Notes: generated by a model from the letters alone, not told the origin. Positions 1-6,485 are shown, counted from the first letter of the stretch. The stretch is DNA of 14,408 nucleotides from Acidobacteriaceae bacterium (GCA_030040395.1 JASHTU010000286.1:1-14408); one strand, 5' to 3'. Program-made: numbers and translations.

Positions 1-26
1 TTTCCGCACTAACTATTTGGGATCAG

Positions 27-386
27 ATGACAACCATCCTGCTGGTCGACGACGACCCTCTCCAGGCATCTGTGCGGAAATCGATCCTGGAAAAAAGGTT
101 CTCCGACGTGCGGCGTGTCGCCGACGCCGCCGAGGCTCTCTGCCTCGTCGAGGAACATCCCGCTATGGTGAATTTGGGGGTGGTGGTCTCCGGCCACCGC
201 ATGCCGGGGATGGGCGGCCCTGAATTTGTTTCCGAGCTGCACAACCGCAGGCCGTCGTCGCCGGTGCTGGTGCTCGGCGAGGCCGGCGACGATCCGCGTG
301 CTTACCAGGGCGAACTTGTCTACTTTTTGCCCAAGCCCGTAACGCCTGAGGATATGCTGGAGACGGCCAGCCTGATGCTCGCCTAA
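27..386 (+). CDS. Stand-alone receiver-like protein without phospho-acceptor Asp
   Basis: A 119-residue protein that is essentially one response-regulator receiver (REC) fold with no output domain. The N-terminal strand ILLVDDD (4-10) carries the acidic residues that bind Mg2+ in the family, and K103 in FLPKPV is the conserved Lys. At the phospho-acceptor position, however, the segment reads VVVSGHRMPGM, with G56 where active receivers have Asp before xRMPG. The switch Thr/Ser position is G84. It is therefore probably a pseudo-receiver that cannot be phosphorylated in the usual way and acts by protein contact; its partner is unknown. A GGGA stretch at 19-22 lies just upstream of the ATG. The gene sits at the window edge, so an operon with genes to the left cannot be judged. 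Confident in the fold, unsure of the role. Confidence 0.85.
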   Translation: MTTILLVDDDPLQASVRKSILEKRFSDVRRVADAAEALCLVEEHPAMVNLGVVVSGHRMPGMGGPEFVSELHNRRPSSPVLVLGEAGDDPRAYQGELVYFLPKPVTPEDMLETASLMLA

Positions 387-456
387 GCTAAACAAAAAAC
401 AGGGGATGTGGAGCAGCCTCCGGCGACGCGGGGAGCAGTGTGCGGCTGTTGATCGA

Positions 457-470
457 GTGATCTAAATCAC
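457..470. promoter_or_regulatory. CRP/FNR-type palindromic operator upstream of ccmF
   Basis: GTGATCTAAATCAC is a perfect palindrome of the form GTGAT-N4-ATCAC. Read as AGTGA-N6-TCACA (456-471) it matches 9 of 10 positions of the E. coli CRP consensus. FNR-family sites have the same spacing. It lies about 95 bp before the ccmF ATG and just upstream of a possible -10 box. The same half-sites recur at 6731-6744. Which CRP/FNR-family regulator binds is not visible here. Confidence 0.55.
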
Positions 471-481
471 ACCGACGGGTC

Positions 482-490
482 TACTATAGA
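482..490 (+). promoter_or_regulatory. Possible -10 region for the ccm operon
   Basis: TACTATAGA contains two overlapping -10-like hexamers (TACTAT, TATAGA) in a GC-rich background. It is 12-15 bp downstream of the CRP/FNR-like palindrome. No good -35 box is present, which would fit activator dependence. It is the only AT-rich promoter-like patch between the receiver gene and ccmF. The rest of 387-564 shows nothing else recognisable. Confidence 0.35.
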
Positions 491-564
491 TAGAGAATAA
501 CTTCTGTTGGGGCGCCATTCTGTGGTGGCTCCTGCCCGCGTGCGAGAATCATCGTGGAGTCATC

Positions 565-1734
565 ATGGCAGCTCTTGGCAGTTTTGCCCTTCTTATTGCT
601 CTGGCGTTCGCGGCCTACAATCTGTTGGCGGGAGCGTTGGCGCTGCGGCTCATCGCTACCGGACAGCCGGCGCGTATTTCCCCCGAGCGGCTGGCGGATA
701 CGGCGCGACGGGCCGGGATCGCGGGATTCATCGCGGTTTCCACGGCGGCGTTTGCGCTCATTTGGTCGGTGTTCACCAACGATTTCTCCATCACCTACAT
801 TCTGGAGCACTCGAACCGCGCCCTGCCTGGGCCGTACAAGTTCGCGGCGCTGTGGAGCGGCCAGGAGGGTTCGCTGCTCTTGTGGGCATGGCTGCTGGGC
901 ATGTACGGATTCGTGCTGCGGCTGCGGCACAAGACCGACGTCAAGCTCTACGCCTACGCAGGGACGATTCTGGCCGGGATTCAGGTCTTCTTTCTGCTGG
1001 TGTTGAATTTTGCCGCGCCGCCATTCTCGCTGTTCAGCGGCCCGCTTCCGGCGGACGGCAACGGCCTGAATCCCCTGCTCCAGTATCCGGAGATGGTGAT
1101 TCACCCGCCCATGCTTTATTTGGGCTACGTGGGCTTTTCGGTGCCGTTCGCCTTCGCCTTGGGAGCGCTGATGATGCGCTATCCGGGCGAGAGGTGGATC
1201 AAGTTGACACGCAGCTGGACGATGGTGACCTGGCTGTTTTTGACTTGCGGCATCTTTTTGGGGATGCATTGGGCCTACGCGGTGCTGGGCTGGGGCGGTT
1301 ACTGGGGCTGGGACCCGGTGGAGAACGCAAGCTTCATGCCGTGGCTTACGGGCACGGCGTTTTTGCACTCGGTGATGATGCAGGAGCGCAAGGGCATGAT
1401 GAAGAGCTGGAATGTGTGGCTGATTTTTTCCACTTTCCTGCTCACCATGCTGGGGACGCTGCTGACCCGCGCCGGGCTGGTCAGCTCCGTGCACGCCTTT
1501 GCGCAATCGTCGATTGGAACGTGGTTCGTCGTCTTCATGGGCATTGTGCTGGCAGTGTGCATTTTTACTTACGTCTTGCAGCACGGGCACTTGAAGACCG
1601 AGCACCATTTGGAGTCGCTGGTCAGCCGCGAGTCGAGTTTCCTTTTCAATAACCTGGTGTTGCTGACCGCCTGCTTTGTGATTCTCTGGGGAACGCTGTT
1701 CCCCATCATTTCAGAATATGTGCAGGGAACGTAG
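565..1734 (+). CDS. ccmF: CcmF N-terminal part (haem lyase subunit), ended by in-frame TAG
   Basis: CcmF is the inner-membrane subunit of the system I cytochrome c haem ligation complex, which transfers haem from CcmE to apocytochrome. This 389-residue part is highly hydrophobic and contains the tryptophan-rich WWD signature, WGGYWGWDPVEN (243-254). Three of the conserved haem-ligand histidines are visible: H180 in VIHPPMLY, H268 in TAFLHSV and H310 in SSVHAF, corresponding by context to E. coli H173, H261 and H303. TGGAG at 555-559 precedes the ATG. Full CcmF proteins are about 650-690 residues; this one stops at TAG 1732-1734, directly after FPIISEYVQGT. The same frame then continues with the rest of CcmF, so this is a split or nonsense-mutated gene. 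Without the next part, the last membrane segments and the fourth His ligand are missing. Confidence 0.95.
   Translation: MAALGSFALLIALAFAAYNLLAGALALRLIATGQPARISPERLADTARRAGIAGFIAVSTAAFALIWSVFTNDFSITYILEHSNRALPGPYKFAALWSGQEGSLLLWAWLLGMYGFVLRLRHKTDVKLYAYAGTILAGIQVFFLLVLNFAAPPFSLFSGPLPADGNGLNPLLQYPEMVIHPPMLYLGYVGFSVPFAFALGALMMRYPGERWIKLTRSWTMVTWLFLTCGIFLGMHWAYAVLGWGGYWGWDPVENASFMPWLTGTAFLHSVMMQERKGMMKSWNVWLIFSTFLLTMLGTLLTRAGLVSSVHAFAQSSIGTWFVVFMGIVLAVCIFTYVLQHGHLKTEHHLESLVSRESSFLFNNLVLLTACFVILWGTLFPIISEYVQGT
1732..1734 (+). other. In-frame amber codon splitting ccmF
   Basis: The TAG lies in the frame that starts at 565 and ends at 2628; removing it would give a continuous 687-codon CcmF. The next codon is GTG (1735-1737), so reinitiation or a stop-start arrangement is possible, and CAGGGA (1723-1728) could act as a weak ribosome-binding site. 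From memory of CcmF relatives, a Lys between QGT and VTVG is common, so AAG to TAG would be a single-base change. Nonsense mutation, base-calling error and true gene splitting cannot be separated from this sequence. Confidence 0.85.
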
Positions 1735-2628
1735 GTGACGGTGGGCGCGCCCTGGTATAACCAGGTAGCCGTGCCGATCGGGCTGTTTTTGTTGTTTTTG
1801 ACCGGCGTGGGTCCGCTGTTGCCGTGGCGGGCCACGTCGTTCAAAAGCATCCGGCGTAATTTTGTTCTGCCGGTGATTGCGCTGTGGACGACGGTGATTG
1901 TTTGCCTGGCCGTGGGCGTGACCCCGTGGCAAGACGGGACATTTTCTTCCGGCCATTTTTACGCACTAGTGGCCTTTGCGGTGGCCGCGGGGGTGTTGAC
2001 CGCAGTGGTGTCGGAGTTCCTGCGCGGCGCCGTCGTGATTTCGCGGCAGACGCGGCGGAATCTCGTTGCGTCCTTATGGCTGCTGACGCGGCGCAACACC
2101 CGCCGCTATGGCGGCTACCTGGTGCACATCGGCGTGGTGGTGGTGGTGGTGGGGCTGACTGGGTCGGCATTCAACCGCAGCGCCGAAAAGGAGATGGGCC
2201 TGCACGATAAGCTGAACATCGGCCCCTATACGCTCGAGTGCACGGGCTTCACGCAGGACTCAAACCCCAATTTCAACTCGGAGTATGCGCTGCTGAAGGT
2301 GTACGAGGGCGGGAAGAGAGAGTTCCAGATGACACCCGAGAAGCGCGTGTATCTGGCCAGCGATCAACCCCAGACCATGGTGGCGATTCACTCCATTCCC
2401 ACCTGGGATCTCTATGTGGTCTATGAGGGCACGAATCCCGACACCGGCCAGCCGATTATCAAGGCGTTTCTCAATCCCCTGGTGGGTTGGATCTGGTTCG
2501 GGCTGGTGATCATCGTGCTGGGCACGTTTGTGGCGTTGGCTCCAAGTTTGAGCCCGGCCACGGCGGCGTTGCGGGTCCCGGCGGCGCGCGCAGTGTCTGC
2601 GGAGCCGGTGCTGAGAGGGGGCGACTGA
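1735..2628 (+). CDS. ccmF: CcmF C-terminal part, in the same frame after the TAG
   Basis: This 297-residue open frame continues the CcmF sequence without any gap. It starts VTVGAPWYNQVAVPIGL (GTG 1735 if translated separately) and contains GVGPLLPWR, typical of the region after the TAG in whole CcmF. A histidine in GGYLVHIGV (residue 131 here, 521 in the joined protein) matches by context the fourth haem ligand, H491 of E. coli CcmF. A periplasmic-type stretch follows (about 145-245), then a last membrane segment near GWIWFGLVIIVLGTFVAL. Its stop TGA overlaps the ATG of ccmH (2626-2630), so translation through this frame is likely needed for efficient ccmH expression. Whether it is made by readthrough, by reinitiation at GTG, or not at all is unknown. 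Confidence 0.85.
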   Translation: MTVGAPWYNQVAVPIGLFLLFLTGVGPLLPWRATSFKSIRRNFVLPVIALWTTVIVCLAVGVTPWQDGTFSSGHFYALVAFAVAAGVLTAVVSEFLRGAVVISRQTRRNLVASLWLLTRRNTRRYGGYLVHIGVVVVVVGLTGSAFNRSAEKEMGLHDKLNIGPYTLECTGFTQDSNPNFNSEYALLKVYEGGKREFQMTPEKRVYLASDQPQTMVAIHSIPTWDLYVVYEGTNPDTGQPIIKAFLNPLVGWIWFGLVIIVLGTFVALAPSLSPATAALRVPAARAVSAEPVLRGGD

Positions 2629-3173
2629 TGGGGGCTCCTGTTGAAGCCAAAACTTTGCCCGGACGTTGGCGTTTGCTCGGATTTTGGGGGAAGGTCGCGC
2701 AGGCCGTCTTGTTGGCGGTGGCGGTGTACTTGAGCATGGGCGCGGGAAGCCCGTCTTCAGGGCTGAACTACCTGGACCACCGACTGATGTGCATGTGTGG
2801 CTGTGCGCAACTGTTGGGCGAATGCGATCACGTCGGTTGCCCTGACCGCGGACAGGAGATGGCCGATCTGAGCGCGGATATCGGCGCCAATACGGGCGAC
2901 CAGCAGATTTACAACGACTTTGTCGCGAAATACGGGGCTACGGTTCTGGCCGCGCCTCCTGCGCACGGTTTCGACCTGGTGGCGTGGATTGCCCCGTTTG
3001 CGGTCTTTGCCGCAGCCCTTTTGGGAACGATTCTCTTGATTCGGCGGTGGTCGGGCTTTTCGGTGGGCGCTGCCGCAGCCGCGGAGGCTGCCGATCCGGC
3101 CCGGTTGAATCCGGCCGAGCGCGAGCGCCTGGAAAGAATTCGCCGGGAGACTGGCGCGGAAGGAGGGATTTGA
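2628..3173 (+). CDS. ccmH: CcmH-family cytochrome c maturation protein
   Basis: A 181-residue CcmH/CycL family protein, the thioredoxin-like thiol component that keeps apocytochrome haem-binding cysteines reduced and presents them to CcmF. The start at 2628 overlaps the preceding TGA and has AGAGGGGG (2614-2621) six bases upstream; in-frame extensions toward 2487 lie inside ccmF and are rejected. Residues 22-39 form an N-terminal signal or membrane segment. The Cys motif is HRLMCMCGCAQLLGEC (51-66), with C55, C57 and C59 plus C66 and C71, where most CcmH proteins have a plain LRCxxC. It is followed by the helical region ending FVAKYGATVLAAPP that is typical of the family. A second membrane segment lies near 120-142, with a short cytoplasmic tail rich in Arg and Glu. 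It probably works directly with CcmF and the next gene. Confidence 0.9.
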   Translation: MGAPVEAKTLPGRWRLLGFWGKVAQAVLLAVAVYLSMGAGSPSSGLNYLDHRLMCMCGCAQLLGECDHVGCPDRGQEMADLSADIGANTGDQQIYNDFVAKYGATVLAAPPAHGFDLVAWIAPFAVFAAALLGTILLIRRWSGFSVGAAAAAEAADPARLNPAERERLERIRRETGAEGGI

Positions 3174-3176
3174 GTC

Positions 3177-3455
3177 ATGGGCGAGAGCCAAGGTCTGGTT
3201 GCGGGGCTCTTTTTACTGCTGGCGCTGGTGGTCTACACCTTCTGGCCGGAAAACGGCTTTGCCAGCCACCGCGAGAAAACCCGGCTGGACTTTTTGCTGG
3301 AGCGCAAGGAACAGCTGTACGAAAATCTGCGCGACCTGAATTTCGAATTCCGCGCCGGCAAGTATCCTGAAGACGATTTCCACGCTCAGCGGGCCCTACT
3401 GGAGGCCGAGACCGCGCAATTACTGGCCGAAATCGACCATCTGCAGCAGGCGTGA
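3177..3455 (+). CDS. Small membrane-anchored coiled-coil protein, CcmI-like
   Basis: A 92-residue protein with one N-terminal membrane segment (about 6-23) and a charged helical rest (33-90). The latter contains RKEQLYENLRDLNFEFRAGK and DDFHAQRALLEAE, the pattern seen at the N-terminus of CcmI/CycH-type proteins. AGGAGG at 3161-3166 gives a strong ribosome-binding site ten bases before the ATG, and only three bases separate it from the ccmH stop. Position and shape suggest it is the CcmI-like partner that helps hold apocytochrome or CcmH near CcmF. It lacks the TPR domain of full CcmI, so apocytochrome binding would have to come from elsewhere. The operon assignment is firm, the function is inferred. 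Confidence 0.75.
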   Translation: MGESQGLVAGLFLLLALVVYTFWPENGFASHREKTRLDFLLERKEQLYENLRDLNFEFRAGKYPEDDFHAQRALLEAETAQLLAEIDHLQQA

Positions 3456-3542
3456 AAGAAGACTCTGGATCGGGGGCTTTTTTGATTCCCGGGCGCTTGA
3501 GGCCGTGAAGAGGACGAAAGGATTGAAGGAATCAGGCACGAA

Positions 3543-4829
3543 ATGAAGAAGTCATACCGCAGGTTTGCAAGTATATTGGCAGGTGGGTTACTTTACTGCG
3601 CCGCCATGGCGCAAGCCGCACAAGTTTCCGGCACGGTAACCGATAAGACTACCGGCAAGCCCGCGGTGGGCGATACGGTGGCAATGCTGGACGTTCAGGC
3701 GGGCATGGGCGAGGTGGCTCACGCCACCACGGATGCGCGCGGGCATTATTCCATGAACGAGCCGGGGCCGGGCCCCTACCTGATCCGGGTGACGCACCAA
3801 GGCGCCGGCTATTTTATCGCCGCGCCGCAGGGCCCGGCGCCGGGTGACATTCCTGTGTATGACGTGGCCGCCAAGGTGTCTGGGGTGCGCATCGAGGCAG
3901 ACGTCATGGAAGCCGAGACCGATAACGGTCAACTGCGAGTCGACGAGCGGTACTTTGTGCATAACACCAGTTCTCCGCCGGTGACGCAATGGAGCCACCG
4001 CTCGTTCGAAATCCAGTTGCCCGCGGGAGCCGCGATTACCGACACGGGCGCGCAGCGGCCCAACGGTCTGCCCACCTCAGTGAAGCTCGATCCCGACGGC
4101 CCCAAAGGCCACTATTCGTTCGATTTTCCTATCCAGCCGGACGATGGCGATAAGGACACCCTCTTCCAAATCAGCTACACCGTGCCGTATAGCGGCCAGT
4201 TCGCATTCAAGACGCAGGAGTCGCTGCCGGCGGACAACGTGGCCGTGCTGTTGCCCAAGAGCATGACGCTCACGTCCGGTTCGGGGGCAAATTTCACCCC
4301 CGTGCAAGCCGACCCGGGCATACAAACATTTCTGTTGAAGAACGTGGCTGCGGACCGCGCGCTGGCGTTCACGGTCGCCGGAACGGGATCGATTCCGCGC
4401 GAGGCGCAGAACACGGCTCCCGCCAGCCCACAGGGCGACAACGGCCAACCGGGGAGCGCGGCCACGCCGGGGGGCGGCATCGGCACGCCCATCGATACCC
4501 CCGATCCGCTGAGCAAGTATAAGTGGTGGATTCTGGGCGGACTGGCGTTGCTGCTGGCCACGGCCGCGGGCTTCCTGCTGCGCAAGCCGGCGGTGGCCGG
4601 CATGCCCGCCGCGGGCGCGCCGGGTGCGGTGGCGCTGCCTCCCTGGCCGGGTTCGTCGCCTTCCGCAACCGTCGGGGCGAAGAATAACGCCTTGTTGAAC
4701 GCGCTCAAAGAAGAGCTTTTCGCGCTCGAGAGCGAGAAACTCTCTGACACGATCACGGCCAATGACTACGCTGAGGTGAAGGCGGCGCTGGAAACGGTGT
4801 TGAAGCGGGCGTTGAAACGCAGCTCGTGA
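3543..4829 (+). CDS. Exported carboxypeptidase-regulatory-like membrane protein next to ccm genes
   Basis: A 428-residue protein. It has a signal peptide (about 1-26, likely cut after AQA) and an N-terminal carboxypeptidase-regulatory-like beta domain (about 27-95, starting QVSGTVTDKTTGKPAVGDTV). A long beta-rich extracytoplasmic region follows (about 110-285), then a Pro/Gly/Gln-rich linker (285-325) and one membrane segment (about 328-346, WWILGGLALLLATAAGFLL). The Ala/Pro-rich stretch after it leads to a cytoplasmic C-terminal helical pair (383-425). That tail, with KEELFALESEK, NDYAEVKAALETVL and KRALKR, resembles the helical part of the small CcmI-like protein just upstream. The start has GAAGGA (3525-3530) 12 bases before the ATG. 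The gap of 87 bp from the previous stop is compatible with co-transcription. A role in cytochrome c maturation is an inference from neighbourhood and this similarity only. Confidence 0.7.
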   Translation: MKKSYRRFASILAGGLLYCAAMAQAAQVSGTVTDKTTGKPAVGDTVAMLDVQAGMGEVAHATTDARGHYSMNEPGPGPYLIRVTHQGAGYFIAAPQGPAPGDIPVYDVAAKVSGVRIEADVMEAETDNGQLRVDERYFVHNTSSPPVTQWSHRSFEIQLPAGAAITDTGAQRPNGLPTSVKLDPDGPKGHYSFDFPIQPDDGDKDTLFQISYTVPYSGQFAFKTQESLPADNVAVLLPKSMTLTSGSGANFTPVQADPGIQTFLLKNVAADRALAFTVAGTGSIPREAQNTAPASPQGDNGQPGSAATPGGGIGTPIDTPDPLSKYKWWILGGLALLLATAAGFLLRKPAVAGMPAAGAPGAVALPPWPGSSPSATVGAKNNALLNALKEELFALESEKLSDTITANDYAEVKAALETVLKRALKRSS

Positions 4830-4835
4830 GCGCTA

Positions 4836-4877
4836 GCTTCCAGCTCCTGGCTTTTAGCTCCTAGCTCCTAGCTTCTA
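4836..4877. repeat. Six tandem heptamers, consensus GCTYCTA
   Basis: Six consecutive 7-base units: GCTTCCA, GCTCCTG, GCTTTTA, GCTCCTA, GCTCCTA, GCTTCTA. They start a few bases after the stop of the preceding gene, possibly with one more partial unit before (GCGCTA). The array lies entirely in the intergenic gap and is not coding. No hairpin or T-run follows, so it is not an obvious terminator. Confidence 0.75.
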
Positions 4878-5075
4878 GGCCTTATCTCTTGCCTCGCTCC
4901 GCGCCGGCGGAAACCTTCCGGCGCTCATGCGCGTATGGTTCCAGCAGGAGAGTCCTGGCCATCGCAAGCCTTTTGGGCCGGCAGGAGACCTTTGGGACTT
5001 TCGGCTCCCCTTCCGCATCGAAGGAAGGGAGGCGCGCAGGCCGGCAGCTCCGCGCCGGCTGCAAGGAGCACGACC
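4878..5075. other. Intergenic region upstream of htpX
   Basis: About 200 GC-rich bases without a convincing gene. Two small inverted repeats are visible: CCCCTTCC with GGAAGGG around 5006-5029, and GCCGGC-AGCTCCGC-GCCGGC at 5042-5061, just before the htpX ribosome-binding site, where it could affect translation. No clear promoter was found. The open frame that extends htpX upstream to 4935 is low-complexity Arg/Gly/Ala sequence and is not taken as coding. Confidence 0.4.
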
Positions 5076-5942
5076 ATGAACGCCCTCAAGACGACGGTTC
5101 TTCTTACTGCTTTAACCCTGCTGCTGGTGTTGGCCGGAGAATATTTCGGCGGCGAAAAAGGCGCGGTGATCGCATTTGTCATCGCGGCGGGGATGAACTT
5201 CTTCAGCTACTTCTACTCTGACAAGATTGCGCTGGCGATGTATGGGGCACGGCCGGTGACGCGCCAGGAGTTGCCGCGCGCGTATGAGGTGGTGGAGCGG
5301 CTGACCGGCCGGGCCGGCATTCCCATGCCGAAGATCTATGTGATTCCCACCGAGTCGCCGAACGCCTTCGCCACCGGGCGCAACCCGCAGCACGCCTCGG
5401 TGGCGGTGACGCACGGGATTCTGGGGCTGCTGAACGACGACGAGCTGGAAGGGGTGCTGGCGCATGAGCTGGGCCATGTGCGCAACCGCGACATTTTGAC
5501 CAGCTCGATTGCGGCCACGCTGGCCGGCGCGATTACCATCCTGGCGCGGATGGGTTTCTGGTTTGGGGCGTTCGGCGGCGTGGGCGGCGGCGAACGCGAC
5601 CGCGAGGGCGGCGGGTTGGGCGCGGTGATCATGCTGCTGCTGGCGCCCTTTGCAGCCATGCTGATCCAGCTTTGGGTTTCGCGCACGCGCGAATATGAGG
5701 CGGACGCCTCGGGCGCGCACTTGACCGGCAATCCTTACGCGCTGGCCAGCGCGCTTGAAAAGATTTCGGCGGTGAGCCAGCGGGTGCCGCTGCCGGCCTC
5801 GCCGAGTTCGGCGCACCTGTTCATCGTGGCGCCGCTGCTTTCCGGCCAGACGTTGGCCAACCTGTTTTCGACCCACCCTCCGATCCAAAAGAGAATCGAG
5901 CGGCTGATTGGCCGGCCGTCGGTATATGGGGCGCTGCGCTGA
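5076..5942 (+). CDS. htpX: HtpX-type M48 membrane zinc metalloprotease
   Basis: A 288-residue protein of the usual HtpX length, an inner-membrane zinc endopeptidase that cuts misfolded or damaged membrane proteins on the cytoplasmic side. Two N-terminal membrane segments (about 6-21 and 29-46) are followed by the conserved KIYVIPTESPNAFATGRNP region (86-104). The zinc site HELGH is at 130-134, and the third ligand is E206 in SRTREYEAD. Two further hydrophobic stretches lie near 145-170 and 182-201. The C-terminal AHLFIVAPL and LFSTHPPIQKRIERL are family signatures. The start at 5076 is chosen because AAGGAG (5063-5068) lies seven bases upstream and the homologous sequence begins here. All catalytic residues are present, so it should be active. 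No heat-shock promoter was recognised. Confidence 0.95.
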   Translation: MNALKTTVLLTALTLLLVLAGEYFGGEKGAVIAFVIAAGMNFFSYFYSDKIALAMYGARPVTRQELPRAYEVVERLTGRAGIPMPKIYVIPTESPNAFATGRNPQHASVAVTHGILGLLNDDELEGVLAHELGHVRNRDILTSSIAATLAGAITILARMGFWFGAFGGVGGGERDREGGGLGAVIMLLLAPFAAMLIQLWVSRTREYEADASGAHLTGNPYALASALEKISAVSQRVPLPASPSSAHLFIVAPLLSGQTLANLFSTHPPIQKRIERLIGRPSVYGALR

Positions 5943-6073
5943 GGCTCCAGGGGCGGTTGGCATGGCGGTCCATGAGGTGCGGCCATTTACTTTTCAGTTA
6001 CCCCTCCCCCCTACCCCCCTCTTCTTTTGTGGTTAAGTGGTTTGTTTGCAATCACTTACACTATTTAGTACTG

Positions 6074-6106
6074 GGTCTAACTCCTTGATAATAAAGGGGT
6101 TAGATC
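6074..6106 (+). other. AT-flanked 13-bp stem-loop
   Basis: GGTCTAACTCCTT (6074-6086) pairs with AAGGGGTTAGATC (6094-6106), with two G-U wobble pairs and a 7-base loop GATAATA. It lies in an AT-rich patch (about 6023-6145) unlike the surrounding GC-rich DNA. No T-run follows, so a standard intrinsic terminator for htpX is not supported. It may be the first stem of the structured RNA candidate downstream. Confidence 0.5.
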
Positions 6107-6152
6107 TTAAAATATTCAATAATAATAACTTACAGATCATTTTGAGGCGTTT

Positions 6153-6268
6153 TGCACCGCTTTCGGTGCAGCCCCAGGCAGAGCCTGGCTGCGAAGGGGC
6201 CGCAAAGCAAGGGCAAAAAGCAGGCGGCCCGGGATGGCGATTATGCTTAGCCACCACTCCCGGGCCGC
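6153..6268 (+). ncRNA. Candidate structured RNA (run of strong hairpins)
   Basis: Three stems follow each other. (a) TGCACCG (6153-6159) pairs with CGGTGCA (6164-6170) around a CTTT loop. (b) CCAGGC (6174-6179) pairs with GCCTGG (6183-6188) around AGA, extendable by GCAG/CTGC across a bulge. (c) GCGGCCCGGGA (6224-6234) pairs perfectly with TCCCGGGCCGC (6258-6268), with an inner TGGC/GCCA stem. GCCCC (6171-6175) can alternatively pair with GGGGC (6196-6200), which suggests switching or a pseudoknot. The open frame crossing this region has no protein-like character. I could not match it to a known riboswitch or housekeeping RNA. The next gene starts over 600 bases downstream, so an independent small RNA or a repeat element fits better than a leader. 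Strand is assumed. Confidence 0.4.
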
Positions 6269-6375
6269 TTCGTTTCCGAAGAGGGAATCACGCCGTTCTG
6301 CTACCTAAGACTATTCTAGCGATTTGGCGGAAATAACCGGCAAGGTTGGGAAGAAAAATCTTCCGTCTGGAATGA

Positions 6376-6401
6376 GGGGTTGGGTGTGAGGGGCGGAGGG
6401 G
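6376..6401 (+). other. G-quadruplex-forming motif
   Basis: Four G-runs on the + strand, GGGG-TT-GGG-TGTGA-GGGG-CGGA-GGGG, fit the G3+N1-7 rule, and more G-runs follow (GGG-C-GGG at 6412-6418). It lies between the structured RNA candidate and the repeat fragments upstream of the outer-membrane protein gene. Formation in the cell is not shown. Confidence 0.5.
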
Positions 6402-6452
6402 TTGGCAGCTTGGGCGGGAGTTGGTCACTTGATTGTTTCGATTTGAGGTCGC

Positions 6453-6485
6453 GAGCTTTCCCAGGTCCCAAAATCGGGGCGCCCA
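6453..6485. repeat. Dispersed repeat A, shortened copy
   Basis: GAGCTTTCCCAGGTCCCAAA and the following TCGGGGCGCCCAT match the hairpin repeat at 10617-10658 and 12879-12919, but about six bases of the right arm are missing, so the hairpin is weakened. Non-coding. Confidence 0.7.

Noticed and set aside
484..1608. Long minus-strand open frame opposite ccmF
   Set aside because: It lies entirely antisense to a clearly recognised CcmF sequence and its translation is His/Gln/Arg-rich low-complexity sequence, as expected of a shadow in GC-rich DNA.
3465..3498. T-run after a G-run downstream of the CcmI-like gene as an intrinsic terminator
   Set aside because: The T-run is not preceded by a proper hairpin; the possible CGGG/CCCG pairing would enclose the T-run.
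5112..5963. Minus-strand open frame opposite htpX
   Set aside because: It is antisense to a complete HtpX with all catalytic motifs, and its Arg/Gln/His-rich translation has no domain.
6200..6216. GCAAAGC-like stretch reminiscent of a c-di-GMP (GEMM-I) riboswitch core
   Set aside because: The other invariant parts of GEMM-I, including the tetraloop hairpin and receptor, are not found in order, and no gene follows closely.
6037..6336. Plus-strand open frame of 99 codons over the hairpin cluster
   Set aside because: It has no ribosome-binding site and its translation simply follows the inverted repeats; a structured RNA or repeat explains the sequence better.
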